A program made the position numbers and the translations under genes. A model generated the notes under the pieces. It saw only the letters and a program-made list of their open reading frames with translations. It did not search any database and was not told the DNA's origin. A stretch of DNA of 12,370 nucleotides, taken from positions 1 through 12,370 of the forward strand of contig JALFYG010000102.1 of assembly GCA_022784805.1 (NCBI GenBank), read 5' to 3'. This document shows, one piece after another, positions 6,314-11,910 of this stretch. Source of the stretch: Spirochaetales bacterium. Lineage in GTDB: Bacteria > Spirochaetota > Spirochaetia > Sphaerochaetales > Sphaerochaetaceae. Each line of letters starts with the position of its first letter. Position 1 is the first letter of the stretch.

Positions 6314-7429
6314 TTATAATACCCATTGATTTTCGTTTGGATTGAATACACCTATCTTCTTTGATGTCTCTTTTCCTATTCCCTTGATAATCTGGCGAAT
6401 AAAGTCTCTTACTTCTTTGCTGCCATTTAATGACATCAAGAACTTTATTGTTTCTGAGACACCCATTTTTGTCAGTTCTGTAAGTGTGGAGTAACCACTT
6501 GAGAGAAGATCATCAAAGAGCTCATTAAAGAGAGCTATCTTCTCTTCCTGGGTTGCATTCTCTATATATTGGTTACATAAATTTCTAAAGGATACAGAGA
6601 ATTCAGAGAGTTCCTTTTCCCTGTCAAACTTGGTACCAACCAGTGTCCAATTAAAGCCATCGTGAGCCAAGGGACCGAATACTCTGCTATGCACGATCTC
6701 AACTCTACCTGCACTCTCCAAGAGTACTCCAACCAGGGAATTCTGTGACCAGACGCTTATGATTCTATCTTCTATCTCTTTGTAGCCTTCTTTCTCAAAG
6801 AAGGATGGCTGGAACCCAGGACCATCAAAGCTATAGATCTCTTCTATCCTCTCTCTTACTTCCTTGGATGCACATACACCGGAGTATATTGCAAGGTTTC
6901 CACCCTTGGAGTGTCCACATATTCTTATTCTTGAAGTTTGGTCAAAACGAGATTCATCAACAAGATAATTCAGGGCATCCTCTTGGGCCGGGACAGTTTC
7001 ATAGACAGAGAGATTGCAATCCTCTTTCCAGCCAATGATAGTGTCATCAGTGCCTCTGAAGCTGATGCAGACTGAGCCATCAGGCAAAACAATTGTTATG
7101 GCACTGAACTGTTCCTCGTTTTCCTTATCATAGAGGATTCTCTGATGACGAAGAAGAACATCTTTAAATCTTGGAGTGTCTTTTATTTTGTCATACATTG
7201 ACATGACATACTGGGACTGTAAGACACCCAAGCTTTCATCTACCTGATAGATCTTGAAGTATTCTTGAAAGGCATCATGGAGGCTGATCTCTTTGTCCCC
7301 GACTATACCTTTGAAATCTGCAGTGGAAATCTGGGAGCAAATAAACATATCCACCTCGTTAAAAGGGGAATCATCAAAGCTCAAGTCTCCTCTCCAAGAT
7401 AGATAGTCAATAGCATTATTTGTGTTGAT
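6314..7429 (-). CDS. Mbeg1-like / DUF2974 lipase-class-3-type hydrolase, apparent ATC start
   Basis: The protein has an alpha/beta-hydrolase fold: FRGTDDTIIGWKEDC, the nucleophile elbow ICGHSKGGNLA (S159 counted from the TTG at 7384, S174 from 7429), YSFDGPGF, SQNSLVGVLL and a late AHDGFNW with the candidate histidine. These are the marks of DUF2974 (Mbeg1-like) proteins, presumed esterases or lipases of unknown substrate. The family begins with a DYLxWRGDLSFDxxPFNEVD block. Here IDYLSWRGDL is encoded at 7385-7411, upstream of the first standard start (TTG 7384). The frame is open back to 7454 but has no ATG, GTG or TTG before TTG 7384. A perfect AGGAGG (7436-7441) lies 6 bases before an ATC at 7427-7429, where the family's ATG is expected. 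I therefore place the start there; TTG 7384 with GGAG 7 bases upstream is the alternative. Confidence 0.82.
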   Translation of the reverse strand: MNTNNAIDYLSWRGDLSFDDSPFNEVDMFICSQISTADFKGIVGDKEISLHDAFQEYFKIYQVDESLGVLQSQYVMSMYDKIKDTPRFKDVLLRHQRILYDKENEEQFSAITIVLPDGSVCISFRGTDDTIIGWKEDCNLSVYETVPAQEDALNYLVDESRFDQTSRIRICGHSKGGNLAIYSGVCASKEVRERIEEIYSFDGPGFQPSFFEKEGYKEIEDRIISVWSQNSLVGVLLESAGRVEIVHSRVFGPLAHDGFNWTLVGTKFDREKELSEFSVSFRNLCNQYIENATQEEKIALFNELFDDLLSSGYSTLTELTKMGVSETIKFLMSLNGSKEVRDFIRQIIKGIGKETSKKIGVFNPNENQWVL

Positions 7430-7430
7430 G

Positions 7431-7457
7431 TCAGGCCTCCTGAAGAGGAGCCATCAT
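7431..7457 (-). CDS. Possible leader peptide MMAPLQEA before the Mbeg1-like gene
   Basis: Two adjacent ATG codons (7457 and 7454) open an 8-codon frame with GGAG (7464-7467) 6 bases upstream. It encodes MMAPLQEA and stops with TGA at 7431-7433. Its CAG GAG GCC codons contain the AGGAGG of the next gene, and its stop lies one base before the proposed ATC start. This arrangement would allow termination-reinitiation. It may instead be the remnant of the true start after a one-base frameshift. Confidence 0.35.
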   Translation of the reverse strand: MMAPLQEA

Positions 7458-7464
7458 GCTCCTC
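7445..7464 (-). other. Hairpin with both leader ATGs in its loop
   Basis: On the - strand GAGGAGC (7458-7464) pairs perfectly with GCTCCTC (7445-7451), enclosing ATGATG. The stem includes part of the leader Shine-Dalgarno region. No T tract follows, so this looks like a translational control element rather than a terminator. Confidence 0.5.
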
Positions 7465-7508
7465 TCCATCTATAATGTAACTATCAAAATGAAAAATAGA
7501 AAACGGAA

Positions 7509-7898
7509 TCAGAGCTTTTCCAAGAGCTCTACGGCTTCTCCGTTTGGTCCCTTTACCTTAAAGAATGATACTCCATTCTCCCAGAAAGGAAGTGTCTCTA
7601 TTCCATTGGTCAGGATTTCATATCCCTCATCGAGGGCTTCTTTATATAAAGACTCTACATCACTGACAAGAAGGGAGAAGTGATCTACTGCTCCGTTTTT
7701 CCCACTTATCTCAGCAGCTTCATATGTTTCGATTACTAGGTCATTAAGAGTGAGGAAGGCGACATTGTGTCCATTGTTAGGATTCTTTGTCCTGAAAGAA
7801 ACCTTTAATCCAAGCTTTTCATAGAAAGCTATTGTAGCCTCAATATCTTTTGTAGGAATTCCAATGTGATCTATTCCCTTAATCTTTGATGTATCCAT
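7509..7898 (-). CDS. VOC-family (glyoxalase/methylmalonyl-CoA epimerase-like) metal-binding protein
   Basis: The 129-residue protein is one vicinal-oxygen-chelate domain made of two beta-alpha-beta-beta-beta halves. The four expected metal ligands can be placed: H11 in IDHIGIP, E57 in DLVIETYE, H73 in VDHFSLLV and E124 in GPNGEAVELLE. The spacing fits lactoylglutathione lyase or methylmalonyl-CoA epimerase relatives, but the length and general motifs do not fix the substrate; dioxygenase or thiol-transfer resistance functions are also possible. AAAGGAG precedes the ATG at a normal distance. An extended -10 promoter (7938-7946) lies upstream. The Mbeg1-like gene follows on the same strand after about 50 bases with no strong terminator between, so the two may be co-transcribed. 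Confidence 0.88.
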   Translation of the reverse strand: MDTSKIKGIDHIGIPTKDIEATIAFYEKLGLKVSFRTKNPNNGHNVAFLTLNDLVIETYEAAEISGKNGAVDHFSLLVSDVESLYKEALDEGYEILTNGIETLPFWENGVSFFKVKGPNGEAVELLEKL

Positions 7899-7937
7899 AT
7901 CTCTCTCCTTTTAGCGGCATTGTTAATCTTCTTCTCT

Positions 7938-7946
7938 ATTCTAACA
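7938..7946 (-). promoter_or_regulatory. Extended -10 promoter of the VOC gene
   Basis: TGT-TAGAAT on the - strand matches the extended -10 form and differs by one base from the element before the WYL gene. The expected start near 7931 gives a leader of about 33 bases containing AAAGGAG. Confidence 0.5.
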
Positions 7947-7956
7947 GTTTCAGGGA

Positions 7957-8005
7957 GAAAAAAAGAACCCATATATTATTTCCTGACAAGAAACAATATA
8001 TGGGT
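7957..8005 (-). terminator. Rho-independent terminator of the TauE/SafE gene
   Basis: ACCCATATATT (7967-7977) and AATATATGGGT (7995-8005) form a perfect 11-bp stem. TTTC/GAAA inside the loop can extend it. On the - strand it is followed by TTCTTTTTTTC, a run of seven T at 7958-7964. Confidence 0.85.
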
Positions 8006-8033
8006 AAGGAAAAGGATCACTTCCTTTTCCTTA
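8005..8033 (-). other. Second hairpin stacked against the TauE terminator
   Basis: TAAGGAAAAGG (8005-8015) and CCTTTTCCTTA (8023-8033) form a perfect 11-bp stem with a 7-base loop, sharing base 8005 with the neighbouring terminator. It begins about 20 bases after the TauE stop. Paired 3' hairpins like this may stabilise the mRNA end or act as a back-up terminator. Confidence 0.7.
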
Positions 8034-8052
8034 GTTCTGTACCACTGGATTA

Positions 8053-8826
8053 TCAGAGAAAGAAGTTCATGATTATCATCGCAACTCCCAATATTGATAA
8101 TCCCACCCCCAAGGCTCTGTTCATTGTCTTCTCTGAAGCCTTATTGGCGAACTTCGAAGTAAGAAGTGCGGCAATAAGAGTAAAGAGAATACACATTATG
8201 AGAATTGATATATCTGTAACTCCTCCACCGATTGCAAAGTGAGAGACTGACCCGGTGAGTGCAGTAAATGTCATAATGAAGACACTGGTTCCTACAGCGG
8301 TCTTCAGTTCATAGCCAAGTACACTTACCAGGATCAAGAGCATCATCATACCGCCACCAGCTCCGACGACTCCGCAGATAAGACCAATGACCATTCCACA
8401 TAGAATAGACTGAATGACAGCCTTCTTCTTACTTCTCGCTTTGTTGCTTTCCTTTGCATCCATTACAGGGCGGAAGATAAACTTCAAGCCTACAAAGAGA
8501 GTCATAAACATTGAAAAACCGCCCATTGTGGATTGAGGAAGGAAAGATGCGATATAACTGCCGATAAGAGTAAATATCAAGACAGAAATAAGCATAACCA
8601 TTCCATTCTTGATATCTATATTCTTGTTCTTTCCATATGTATAAGCAGATGCTGCAGAAGCAAGCACATCTGAAGCCAATGCTATCCCTACTGCTTCATA
8701 TGGGTTAACCCCAAGAAAGGTAATGAGCATAGGTGAAATGACAGCCGCAGCAGAGAGACCAGCAAGTCCTGTTCCAAATCCTGCCCCTGCTCCAGCTATC
8801 AGGCATATCAATATCTTTTCTAACAT
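8053..8826 (-). CDS. TauE/SafE-family sulfite or organic-anion permease
   Basis: The 257-residue protein is almost wholly hydrophobic with about eight membrane helices. It shows the internal duplication of the family: GFGTGLAGLSAAAVISPML followed by NPYEAVGIALASDVLA in the first half, and CGVVGAGGGMMMLLIL followed by LKTAVGTSVFIMTFTALTG in the second. A basic loop (MDAKESNKARSKKK, about 123-136) separates the halves and is probably cytoplasmic. Family members export or import sulfite, sulfoacetate, taurine-derived or other organic anions; the substrate here cannot be told, and no sulfur gene is adjacent. AGAGG stands 6-7 bases before the ATG. It is a single-gene unit with a long leader, a palindrome at its promoter and a double hairpin at its end. 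Confidence 0.93.
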   Translation of the reverse strand: MLEKILICLIAGAGAGFGTGLAGLSAAAVISPMLITFLGVNPYEAVGIALASDVLASAASAYTYGKNKNIDIKNGMVMLISVLIFTLIGSYIASFLPQSTMGGFSMFMTLFVGLKFIFRPVMDAKESNKARSKKKAVIQSILCGMVIGLICGVVGAGGGMMMLLILVSVLGYELKTAVGTSVFIMTFTALTGSVSHFAIGGGVTDISILIMCILFTLIAALLTSKFANKASEKTMNRALGVGLSILGVAMIIMNFFL

Positions 8827-8906
8827 TCTTTTCCTCTAATTTTAAACAATAAAGGAAAAGTAAGTAAAAGTTAGAAATTAGACAAGTGTAAACCTTTTAT
8901 TTTTAA

Positions 8907-8933
8907 AATATATCACGTAATTGTCTAAGACAA
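8907..8933 (-). promoter_or_regulatory. TauE promoter with 13-bp palindromic operator candidate
   Basis: On the - strand TGA-TATATT (8907-8915) is an extended -10 element, predicting a start near 8900 and a leader of about 74 bases. TTGTCT-A-AGACAA (8921-8933), a perfect 13-bp dyad, covers the -35 region. A further AGACAA half-site lies at 8880-8885. A repressor binding here would block the promoter. Which protein binds is unknown. Confidence 0.45.
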
Positions 8934-9100
8934 GAAACGGCAATCCTAAAAAGACATAAAGAATAACATTTAAAGTCAGAAAAGGAGCATTATTCCATGA
9001 CTCATCCCGAAGCACCTACAACATAGAGCATTTCTCTTGGCAAAATGATATTCATTCAAGAAATCACACTTTTCCTGTATCTTCTTTTCCAAAGAACTTC

Positions 9101-10144
9101 TTAGAACTGATTTAGCTTTTTACAAAGAGAAAAAGGAATTATCTGAAACATTTCTGTTTCTTTATAAGCTTCTTCCTTGTGCATGTACTCAACTATGTCT
9201 TTGGTTTTCACATTATCGAATTTCTTTGCTACAGCGTAGATGATATCTATCTCATCAGGAGTCAAAGCATCCAGTGTCATGCCTCGCTTTGCCTGAATAT
9301 GATATATCACGCCATCATCTTTCTCAATTTCTTCCACATCAAGCTGTGGAAGATTAATGATCTCCACATTAGCAATAGGTAATGCGCCATAAGGCATATG
9401 TTGGTACACCAAACCTGTTATTGCATGATTTCTCTTCTGATAAGATAACGCATCTGCATACCATAGAAGTTTCATTAATTTAACCTTATAAAGATTTTTA
9501 CAATACTGTGCAAAAAAGGCCATTACAGCTCCCAACTTGCTAATATCCAAAACTTGATACCCATTAAAATCACAGGGAGTATCATATTCAGCATATCGAT
9601 TCTCAATGTTTTTTAATATCATTTTCTCCACACCAATACTATCGATGCGATTAATTATTGCAACAGCCAAATCTTCATACTTTCCTACAGAAAAATGTTC
9701 TTTTTGTTTTTTTAGACATCTTAATGCATAATATGGGTCATCTTTTACCATACGAATAAGCTGATCATATGTCTCATCTTGAATAGCTTTTGTTTCATAT
9801 CGGGTAATTGTTACCTCTCCCCAACCAAGCAAAAGAGCAAGATCTGACTGACTCATGCCGTATAAGGCTCTTACTTCTGCAATCTCATAAGAAGTAAGTA
9901 ATCCATGGGCTTTACGATACGCATTTCTTGCATTTTGGAGGTTATAATCCATCATTTCTGCTGAAACGAACTCATCTTCATCGTAACCAACACTGTTTGG
10001 ACAAAAGAAATATGTCTCTTCATATTTAACTTCTTCATTCTTGATTAGCATTACTGATTCTCTTCTTCTTTTCTCAAGAAGATGAACTTTATTACACAAT
10101 GGACAGTCTCTCTCAATTCTTTCTATCAAATAACTTTTATCCAT
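9101..10144 (-). CDS. Panacea (SocA/DUF4065) domain antitoxin with MqsA-like zinc-finger and HTH N-terminus
   Basis: This 347-residue protein has three parts. Residues 10-60 resemble the MqsA/YgiT zinc finger: CPLC (C14, C17) and a later C48 in FFCPN, but the fourth cysteine is replaced. Residues 84-140 are a Cro-type HTH (SYEIAEVRALYGMSQSDLAL through TRYETKAIQDETYDQLIRM). Residues about 200-345 are a Panacea domain (LYKVKLMKLLWYADALSYQK, HAITGLVYQHMPYGALP). Panacea is an established antitoxin domain that neutralises very different toxins. The gene follows the MqsR-like toxin by 20 bases with a strong GGAGGGAG site before the ATG, the toxin-first order of mqsRA. It probably binds the toxin through one end and represses the shared promoter with its HTH. 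Confidence 0.88.
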   Translation of the reverse strand: MDKSYLIERIERDCPLCNKVHLLEKRRRESVMLIKNEEVKYEETYFFCPNSVGYDEDEFVSAEMMDYNLQNARNAYRKAHGLLTSYEIAEVRALYGMSQSDLALLLGWGEVTITRYETKAIQDETYDQLIRMVKDDPYYALRCLKKQKEHFSVGKYEDLAVAIINRIDSIGVEKMILKNIENRYAEYDTPCDFNGYQVLDISKLGAVMAFFAQYCKNLYKVKLMKLLWYADALSYQKRNHAITGLVYQHMPYGALPIANVEIINLPQLDVEEIEKDDGVIYHIQAKRGMTLDALTPDEIDIIYAVAKKFDNVKTKDIVEYMHKEEAYKETEMFQIIPFSLCKKLNQF

Positions 10145-10164
10145 ATATTACTCCCTCCTCTATT

Positions 10165-10581
10165 CTAATTCGCATATGGTAAAGAATTAGTAACGGGATA
10201 TCTAGCAAAATGAAACGAAACACAAAAAACTTTTCCACTTTGTCGATCACGTATCTTAACTTTAATATAAACATTTTGTGATTGAATATTCCTATAAAAA
10301 ACAAAAAAAGGAGGCCATGTGCTATCTCTGTCATCGATGATGGTTTCTGCGTATTCTCGAATAGTCAATTTTTTGAGTTCTTCATACACATCGTTTTTAT
10401 CATACTCCAAAGTTGCCATTGTATTTGCTGTCGTACATGGATCTTTTGGATCCTCACCCTTTTTCTTCATCAAAATATCTAAGTCTCGTTTAACCACAAA
10501 GGTATCAGATTCCAAAATCATCTTTAATTCTGCAAGAAACAACTCAACATCAGCTTTGGAATCAATTCTTCTATTACTCAT
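10165..10581 (-). CDS. MqsR-like type II toxin (putative RNase)
   Basis: The 138-residue basic protein has its best resemblance to MqsR in the C-terminal half: TANTMATLEYDKNDVYEELK, then DDRDSTWPPFFVFYRNI, QNVYIKVKIRD and KVFCVSFHFA. This mirrors the helix-GLSESDFYKSM, VYLKITV and VLIVSFK elements of E. coli MqsR, a translation-linked mRNA interferase of RelE-like fold. The N-terminal 45 residues are an unassigned helical region. The catalytic residues cannot be confirmed by eye. GAGGGGG lies a few bases before the ATG. It is transcribed first, from a promoter covered with palindromes, and followed 20 bases later by the Panacea antitoxin gene, which supports a toxin role. The assignment is part sequence, part context. 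Confidence 0.75.
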   Translation of the reverse strand: MSNRRIDSKADVELFLAELKMILESDTFVVKRDLDILMKKKGEDPKDPCTTANTMATLEYDKNDVYEELKKLTIREYAETIIDDRDSTWPPFFVFYRNIQSQNVYIKVKIRDRQSGKVFCVSFHFARYPVTNSLPYAN

Positions 10582-10608
10582 AATCCCCCTCTTTGTTCTT
10601 AATTAATA

Positions 10609-10646
10609 ATAGTATATACTATCAATTGATAGTATTCAACTACTAT
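10609..10646 (-). promoter_or_regulatory. Autoregulated toxin-antitoxin promoter with overlapping palindromic operators
   Basis: On the - strand TTGAAT (10634-10639) and TATACT (10611-10616) are exactly 17 bases apart, with a start expected near 10604, about 23 bases before the toxin ATG. A perfect 20-bp palindrome ATACTATCAATTGATAGTAT (10616-10635) fills the spacer, and a perfect 14-bp palindrome ATAGTATATACTAT (10609-10622) covers the -10. Half-sites ATAGTAT/ATACTAT start at 10609, 10616 and 10629, with an imperfect one at 10640. This is the layout expected when an antitoxin HTH represses its own operon. Confidence 0.8.
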
Positions 10647-10770
10647 GGTAAAAATCCATCCTTTAAATCATCAACTGGAGTAGAACAAGGAGTATTTCAA
10701 CAGTTTATTACTCTCAACGTAGAATTAATTTTGTACTTATTGAATCAAGTAGACCAATTCTCTCATTACC

Positions 10771-10798
10771 AAAAAAATCTCAGAGAAAATCCCTGAGA
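10771..10798 (-). terminator. Rho-independent terminator of the YczE-like / ISL3-domain unit
   Basis: TCTCAGAGA (10778-10786) and TCCCTGAGA (10790-10798) form a 9-bp stem with one G-U pair and a 3-base loop. On the - strand it is followed by seven T (10771-10777). It lies 23 bases after the stop of the ISL3-domain gene. Confidence 0.88.
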
Positions 10799-10821
10799 CA
10801 CGCATCATATTCAAAACTACG

Positions 10822-11163
10822 TCATTTCAAACAAAGGCCACTTCCCATATCGCCCCAAGGAAGATCTACAGACTTTACATCTCCATTAGGAAGAAGGATT
10901 CTTGGTACTCTTGCTGTTATATAACAGCGGTATTGGAAGACATTGAGATGCCTACAGGTCCTCATTCTTGTGTCATGAACAGGATAAAGCTCCTCTGAGT
11001 CTCCATATCTGAATTTGCTCCCATCCTTGAAATCGACTTCAATTCTCATTTCAAGAGTATTAGGATTCTTTGATGAAGGAACAAACTCAAGACTCTTAAT
11101 AAACCAAGGCTCTTTGATGTTTAGTGCCAAGGAGAACATTTGCTGAAACTGAGGATCTATCAT
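10822..11163 (-). CDS. Free-standing ISL3-transposase N-terminal domain lacking its zinc cysteines
   Basis: The 113-residue product matches the first part of ISL3-family transposases: LNIKEPWFIKSLEF, MRIEVDFKDGSKF, VHDTRMRTCRHLNVFQYRCY, ITARVPRILLPNGDVKSVDLPW and GSG. In the family a CPxCG and a CPxCG zinc knuckle stand after GSxF and after RVPR; here they read RYGDSEEL and LPNGDVK, so all four cysteines are gone while the surrounding framework is kept. The rest of the transposase, including the DDE domain, is absent: the frame stops after GSGLCLK and a terminator follows. A strong AAGGAGGAG precedes the ATG, and the YczE-like gene lies 24 bases upstream on the same strand. It is either a decayed insertion-sequence fragment or a domesticated small protein. 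Confidence 0.75.
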   Translation of the reverse strand: MIDPQFQQMFSLALNIKEPWFIKSLEFVPSSKNPNTLEMRIEVDFKDGSKFRYGDSEELYPVHDTRMRTCRHLNVFQYRCYITARVPRILLPNGDVKSVDLPWGDMGSGLCLK

Positions 11164-11187
11164 TTAAAACTCCTCCTTTGCTTTAGA

Positions 11188-11817
11188 TCAAACAGCCTGA
11201 TTCTTTCCATACAAGAATGGTTCTGAACAATATGTTCTGAAGAATGAAACAAGTGGCCCCAACAAGAAAGCTGTAACAATAGTTCCGATTCCAGGAATGA
11301 TTGCGAACACAAGACCAATAATTACACAAACCAAGTCTGTTCCAACCCTACACCACTTGAATGGAACCTTCTTCTGTACTTCTGCAGTCCTAAGGGCGAT
11401 CCAATCATATGTAGATACTCCCATATCAGCTGTATATATAACAGCAGAAGCAAAGGTTATTAGAAGAATAGATACTATAAAATATATCACCCTCACAGCC
11501 ACTATCGGGCTCGGAGTAAGAGTTAGGAGAAATGAACAAGAGAAGTCGATAATATATCCCAATAGGAACATATTCACCAGTGTTCCAAGATTTAACATCT
11601 TACGGGCAAAGATGATCATCAGAACCAAGAATATTGCATTTACAATTACAAAGGTAGTTCCATATCCAAGTTTCAATACTTTATCGACACCTAAGACAAA
11701 ACACTGATATGGGTCTACTCCGAAGTCTGCGGCCCTCAACATGCCTGCACCCATTCCGAGTATCACATTACCGATAAGCATCATCAAAATTCTTTTGGTC
11801 ATTTTCCCCTTTTCCAT
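11188..11817 (-). CDS. YczE/YyaS/YitT-family integral membrane protein
   Basis: The 209-residue protein has about five to six membrane helices. GNVILGMGAGMLRAADFGVDPYQCFVLG at the start and YTADMGVSTYDWIALR in the middle are the two repeated pore-like loops (GhGxDP / GhSxYDWI) of the YczE (COG2364) group. No substrate is established for the family. The start at 11817 was chosen because GAGG lies 6 bases upstream; the longer frame from 11901 would run into the promoter of the divergent gene and adds an unlike Cys-rich leader. A second option is the methionine at 11802 with AAGGGG. It is the first gene of a two-gene unit with the ISL3-domain gene. TTGAAG with TAAACA at 17 bases (about 11849-11877) is a weak promoter candidate. 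Confidence 0.86.
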   Translation of the reverse strand: MEKGKMTKRILMMLIGNVILGMGAGMLRAADFGVDPYQCFVLGVDKVLKLGYGTTFVIVNAIFLVLMIIFARKMLNLGTLVNMFLLGYIIDFSCSFLLTLTPSPIVAVRVIYFIVSILLITFASAVIYTADMGVSTYDWIALRTAEVQKKVPFKWCRVGTDLVCVIIGLVFAIIPGIGTIVTAFLLGPLVSFFRTYCSEPFLYGKNQAV

Positions 11818-11875
11818 GACAACCTCACAACAAAGAGCATGTTTACCAAGAAAGAAGGAAAACTTCAAGATGACC

Positions 11876-11904
11876 TTGAATGAAATAAAGCCACAATACA
11901 TAAT
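11876..11904 (+). promoter_or_regulatory. Promoter of the pseudouridine synthase gene, implying a leaderless mRNA
   Basis: TTGAAT (11876-11881) and CATAAT (11899-11904) are 17 bases apart. The expected start falls at 11910-11912, on the ATG itself. There is no Shine-Dalgarno sequence before that ATG and an in-frame TGA lies at 11881-11883, so no upstream ATG start is available. Confidence 0.5.
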
Positions 11905-11910
11905 TCCAAT

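Noticed and set aside
8976..9112. Open - strand stretch (LEKKIQEKCDFLNEYHFAKR...) after the antitoxin stop
   Set aside because: About 45 codons in a frame overlapping the antitoxin end, with no clear start or ribosome site and no family I can name; a gene fragment is possible but unsupported.
10151..10166. TAGAAT as an internal promoter for the antitoxin gene
   Set aside because: It includes the toxin stop codon, lacks a TGn extension, and has no -35 box at 16-18 bases.
11818..11901. Longer start of the YczE-like protein at 11901
   Set aside because: It would overlap the divergent promoter and has no ribosome site; the 11817 start has GAGG at a good distance.
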